64,000 nucleotides of DNA from Collinsella aerofaciens (GTDB lineage: Bacteria > Actinomycetota > Coriobacteriia > Coriobacteriales > Coriobacteriaceae). Shown here in pieces: positions 60,811-64,000 of this stretch. Every line of letters begins with the position of its first letter. The stretch's first letter is position 1. The notes below the pieces were generated by a model. The model saw only the letters and a program-made list of their open reading frames with translations. It did not search any database and was not told where the DNA came from. The position numbers and the translations under genes were made by a program. Location of the stretch: the NCBI GenBank assembly GCA_008668235.1, contig RQCP01000010.1:38839-102838 (forward strand). The letters run 5' to 3'.

Positions 60811-61505
60811 AACGCGCCTTTATGTCCGAGCTCGCCATCGTTCGCACGCTCACCCCGAGCATCGCGGGCGTCGGCCTGTTCATCTTCGTCGTGCTAACCC
60901 TTGCCATCGCGTCGGATGGCGATTCCGGCATGAGCGCCGGCGCCTGCGCGGTCAGCGCCATGTCGCCCATCATGGTCATGAGATCGCTGGCCGGCTTCGA
61001 CAATCAAAACGGATGGGAGCGTTATCGGGCAACGCTGCCTCTCACGCGCAAAGACATTATTTGCGCACGCTACCTGTGCATCGTTGTCTTCTCGGCCATC
61101 ATGGCCTGCGCCGCCGTGCTTTTGAACATCATCGCCCTTCCGTTCTTCAACAGCGTGGGCGTGGCCTCGACAGGACAAACCATCTTTGAGATCGCAATTG
61201 CCTCGGCAGCATCGATGCTCATCTCCCTCATGATGGTGTTCTTGGCACAGCCGCTGTTCTTCCGATTTGGACACATGGAGGCACTGCGCCTATCCGTTGG
61301 CCTGTTTGCCCTGCTCTGGTGCCTTGCCATTGCCACGTTGAGCTCCTCCAACCCCATCAGCAACTGGCTCATGTCGATTGCCGGAGCGAATCCCGATCCT
61401 GCCGTCCTTGGCTGTCTGTGTGCAGGAATTGCCGTACTGGCGCTCGCACTATGCGCAATCAGCTGCACCGTCAGCACCAAGGTTTATCGAGTACGCGATC
61501 TGTAG
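60807..61505 (+). CDS. ABC-2-type transporter permease
   Basis: A 232-residue membrane protein with six predicted helices. The segment MVMRSLAGFDNQNGWERYRATLPLTRKDIICARYL is typical of the ABC2_membrane_5 permeases that pair with YtrB/BcrA-like ATPases. Its ATG overlaps the stop of the ATPase gene, so translation is coupled. It completes the GntR–ATPase–permease operon. Confidence 0.88.
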   Translation: MKRAFMSELAIVRTLTPSIAGVGLFIFVVLTLAIASDGDSGMSAGACAVSAMSPIMVMRSLAGFDNQNGWERYRATLPLTRKDIICARYLCIVVFSAIMACAAVLLNIIALPFFNSVGVASTGQTIFEIAIASAASMLISLMMVFLAQPLFFRFGHMEALRLSVGLFALLWCLAIATLSSSNPISNWLMSIAGANPDPAVLGCLCAGIAVLALALCAISCTVSTKVYRVRDL

Positions 61506-61594
61506 CCACACGAGTCTCAATCCGCGAAGGACGCGATCGCCCCCCTCCCCGCAAATCCGTGGCAAAGGGCATGTCCCCGGCGTGCGCCACTGTA

Positions 61595-62899
61595 CTACTT
61601 GCGCAGCGGCTTGGGCAGTGGAATGCCGGCGGCGATGACGGCCGCGATGATCATGCAGACGATACCCTTGAGTGGGAAGCACATGAGCAGCAGGCCCACG
61701 ACCATGACCGGCTGGCGCATGACCGCACCCATCGTCGATGCCGTGCAGACGGCGACGCAAAAGACCGGATCGGCGCCGGTGAGGATGGCAAGGCCGTAGC
61801 CCAGGCTCACACCCGAGAAGATAACCGGGAAGAAGTGGCCGCCACGCCAACCAAGGTTGATGAGGGCGGGCGTCAGCATGGCCTTAACAAGACCGGTCGC
61901 GATAAGCACGCCAGCGGGAATGGTCAGGTAGGTTTCCATGAGCACGTCGGCCTGGGTCTCGCCGGCAAACATGGTGTAGGGCAGAACCGTGCCACAGATG
62001 GCGAGCGCCAGACCGGCTAGCATGGCCTTGACGACAGGACGCTCCCCTATTGCGTGAGACAGTGCCTCGCTCGCATGCTCAGAGACAAAGTACAGCCATC
62101 CGCAGACGGTGCCGATCAACGACAGAGGGACGAGCCAGGTAAGCTCTAGGTTGCCCACCTCGGCGGACTCGAACCTGGGCATGCCCATGCCGCCGCCCAC
62201 AAGCTGTCCAAGCAGCAGGTAGGTGCCCAGACCGCCGGCAATCGCAATACCGTAGACCACCGTCTTTTGCGCCTTGGGCAGCTTGATGGTGATCTCGCCG
62301 GACGCGGACTCATCGTCGGCGTCTTCACCCTGGCCGTCGGTGCTACCGGCAAGCGGCGCCACAAAGCCAAAGACGGGCGCGGTAAAGAGCGCCGTCAGGG
62401 CAGCCTGGGTGCCCAGCAACGTGAGCTCCCTAAACTCGGCGCCAAAGCGACGCATGCGGTCGCCGACCCAGCTGCACAGACCGGCGATAACGCCGGTCAG
62501 GCCGGCCTCCGGTCCAATGCTTCCGCCAAACAGCAGCGGCAGCAATGCCGCGAGCGAAAGCTTGCCCAGGTTGTCGTACGGGTAGCGCCCGTCTTGCTTA
62601 ACCTTAGCCATCACCTGGTTGAGGTCATCGGTCTTGGTGCCTGTCATCTTTTCGTACAGACCGATTAACAGGCCGCCCAGCAGGCAGACAAAAAACGGGT
62701 ACGGCAGAAAGCCAAACGGGCCGCTGGCAAGCTCGGGCGAAGCGACGCCCAGCGCGTGCGGAATCTCGGTCCATAGATAGTCGATACCGTGCTCCATCGC
62801 AAAAAAGAACAGCCAGACTGCGGCACCCGCGAGTGCACCGGTCACGGCAACGCTGACCAAAAACAGCGCTCGGTTCGTGGGTTTGGCAAGGTTATCCAT
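61595..62899 (-). CDS. ClC-family chloride channel or exchanger
   Basis: A 434-residue ClC protein. The chloride path motif GGSIGPEAGL (about residues 125-134) and the second motif GWRGGHFFP are present, with about ten or more helices. The gating glutamate of the GREGP motif appears as GPEAG. It may be a channel or a Cl-/H+ or fluoride exchanger; the fluoride branch has a different GREGV-type signature, so chloride is more likely. A charged insert (STDGQGEDADDESASGE) lies in a central loop. It is monocistronic. Confidence 0.88.
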   Translation of the reverse strand: MDNLAKPTNRALFLVSVAVTGALAGAAVWLFFFAMEHGIDYLWTEIPHALGVASPELASGPFGFLPYPFFVCLLGGLLIGLYEKMTGTKTDDLNQVMAKVKQDGRYPYDNLGKLSLAALLPLLFGGSIGPEAGLTGVIAGLCSWVGDRMRRFGAEFRELTLLGTQAALTALFTAPVFGFVAPLAGSTDGQGEDADDESASGEITIKLPKAQKTVVYGIAIAGGLGTYLLLGQLVGGGMGMPRFESAEVGNLELTWLVPLSLIGTVCGWLYFVSEHASEALSHAIGERPVVKAMLAGLALAICGTVLPYTMFAGETQADVLMETYLTIPAGVLIATGLVKAMLTPALINLGWRGGHFFPVIFSGVSLGYGLAILTGADPVFCVAVCTASTMGAVMRQPVMVVGLLLMCFPLKGIVCMIIAAVIAAGIPLPKPLRK

Positions 62900-63024
62900 C
62901 GGGTCCTCCCGCGGTCAAAGTCGACATAGATACGTTTTATTGTAGAGCGAGCGTTGCCCGAACGAGCCAACCACCTGCGCCGCAAACGGCACCATTGGGA
63001 GCCATAGTGGGGCAGGCTCAAGAC

Positions 63025-63558
63025 TTATCCGTTGATAATCGAGGCAATCTCGCGCAAATCGTCGGCAAAGTAGATGCCGTGCTGGCGCCTCGGGCTCGAA
63101 AGCCCCTTATCAATCATGTGCCCGAGCAACGCCTTGAGGTCGTTGTAGTAACCGTCCAGGTTATACAGGATGCACGGAGAGCTCAGGTGCCCCAACGACA
63201 CCGCGGACATAACCTCGGCAATCTCCTCGAGCGTGCCCGTGCCGCCCGGAAATGCGATGAACGCATCGCCGAGCTCGATCATCTTGGCCTTGCGCTCCGC
63301 CATATCGCTCGTCACGATAAGGTTGTCGATTCCGTCGTGTTGAAACTCTGCCTCGATAAAAAAGCTCGGCTCCACACCCGTCACATGTCCGCCTGCCTCG
63401 AGTACGCTATCGGCGAGCGCGCCCATCAGTCCCGATTTGGACCCGCCGTATACGAGCGCGTGTCCGTTGGCGCCAATCCAATTGCCCAGCTCCTGCACTG
63501 CGGGCAGAAACGCCGGGTCGTTGCCGACGCTCGCGCCCAGGTAGACGGTGATGTTCAT
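63025..63558 (-). CDS. LOG-family nucleotide phosphoribohydrolase (TIGR00730)
   Basis: A 177-residue Rossmann protein of the LOG/YvdD family. It has VYLGASVGNDPAF, LVYGGSKSGLMGALADSVL, and the catalytic PGGTGTLEE. The enzymes cleave purine nucleoside 5'-monophosphates, giving the base and ribose 5-phosphate. The true start is ATG 63558 (GAGGGGG upstream); a TTG at 63564 in the same frame is less likely. Its product in bacteria is often tied to purine salvage. Confidence 0.88.
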   Translation of the reverse strand: MNITVYLGASVGNDPAFLPAVQELGNWIGANGHALVYGGSKSGLMGALADSVLEAGGHVTGVEPSFFIEAEFQHDGIDNLIVTSDMAERKAKMIELGDAFIAFPGGTGTLEEIAEVMSAVSLGHLSSPCILYNLDGYYNDLKALLGHMIDKGLSSPRRQHGIYFADDLREIASIING

Positions 63559-63594
63559 ATGCAATCCCCCTCGTCGTGACGCGCGGCACCCGTT

Positions 63595-64000
63595 CTATCG
63601 TTGCCGGCGACGGTATTCGCGCACGCGGCGCGACAAATCGGCGAGCTCATCGCGGTCGAGTTCTTCCAAATGCTCAAGATCGTCCATAAAGCGCGCCATG
63701 GTGTCCTTTTGGCGCATCTTGATAAGCGTATTGCAGTAGTTCACCGCCACGCCCGTAAGCATGGCGATATAGAAGATACTGATGACGCTTAGGATAACGG
63801 TAATGCCGCGGGCAACCGGCGTTTCAGCGGGGATATCGCCAAAGCCAATCGTCGAGACCGTCTCAAAGCTAAACCAGAGACCATCGCCAAACGTGAGGGT
63901 CGTGGGCTCGGACAGCCAGACAGCCGTCGAGCAAAGCAGATAGAAAATAAGACACAGGCCCGTAATGATAGCAAAGCAAGCCTGTCGCAGCACATAGGCA
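63595..64000 (-). CDS. Two-helix potassium channel (N-terminus outside window)
   Basis: A pore protein of the bacterial K+ channel type. The visible 135 residues contain helix, pore loop FSFETVSTIGFGDIP with the filter TIGFGD, a second helix VILSVISIFYIAMLTGVAVNY, and a charged tail (EELDRDELADLSRRVREY). The frame runs past the window edge, so the first part of helix 1 and the start are missing; a GTG at 63993 is a possible but doubtful start. It should conduct K+ as a tetramer. No RCK domain is seen. Confidence 0.85.
   Translation of the reverse strand, partial: AYVLRQACFAIITGLCLIFYLLCSTAVWLSEPTTLTFGDGLWFSFETVSTIGFGDIPAETPVARGITVILSVISIFYIAMLTGVAVNYCNTLIKMRQKDTMARFMDDLEHLEELDRDELADLSRRVREYRRRQR

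Overview
The window is high-GC chromosomal DNA with dense, mostly short operons. It most resembles a gut member of the Coriobacteriia, and Collinsella is my best guess. The grounds are gene content (a choloylglycine/bile salt hydrolase, a reverse rubrerythrin, PdxST next to a MocR regulator, an AlaA-type aminotransferase, two LysR–EamA pairs) and several families of short palindromic repeats. This is inference from protein similarity by eye; no database search was run. No rRNA, tRNA, prophage or CRISPR array was seen.

Layout. 1-6 kb: a DUF2130 coiled-coil protein, a metallophosphoesterase, a HIRAN protein, a tiny membrane peptide with type I toxin-like RNA architecture, and an alcohol/aldehyde dehydrogenase pair whose alcohol dehydrogenase carries an in-frame amber stop. 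6-12 kb: reverse rubrerythrin; a PD-(D/E)XK-like protein between two direct copies of a 120-bp quasi-palindromic repeat; pdxR divergent from pdxST. 11-18 kb: an RGG-tailed protein, a frameshifted MFS exporter, a divergent peptide deformylase, an XRE-HTH/AlaA fusion with an operator array, and a LysR–EamA pair. 18-32 kb: Kup potassium transporter, bile salt hydrolase, a second divergent deformylase, purine and uracil permeases, a MetE-like protein, LysR, a HAD phosphatase, and a TPP riboswitch controlling thiM, a thiamine-binding protein and thiE. 32-38 kb: patatin, an EAL remnant, a GGDEF protein, a flavoprotein, an ArsC-like protein, a G3E GTPase and trmL.

38-48 kb is the most accessory-looking part: a DUF4230 protein, a secreted protein and a serine resolvase in lower-GC DNA, then two related AAA ATPases flanking a UvrA-like ABC ATPase, then a TetM-like GTPase. 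The second ATPase overlaps the UvrA-like gene and is preceded by three perfect 10-bp iterons. 48-64 kb is mostly housekeeping and transport: GNAT, RsmJ and RlmA methyltransferases, MATE, a second LysR–EamA pair, ung, an SDR, a queuosine-precursor (VUT) transporter with a possible preQ1 leader, prfC, a four-unit hairpin array, a GntR-ABC operon, a ClC channel, a LOG-family enzyme and a K+ channel cut by the window edge.

A theme across the window is long quasi-palindromes (about 50-123 bp) at gene 3' ends. Several supply the last codons and stop codon of the gene. Sequence families differ but the architecture is shared, so they may be mobile repeats recruited as terminators.
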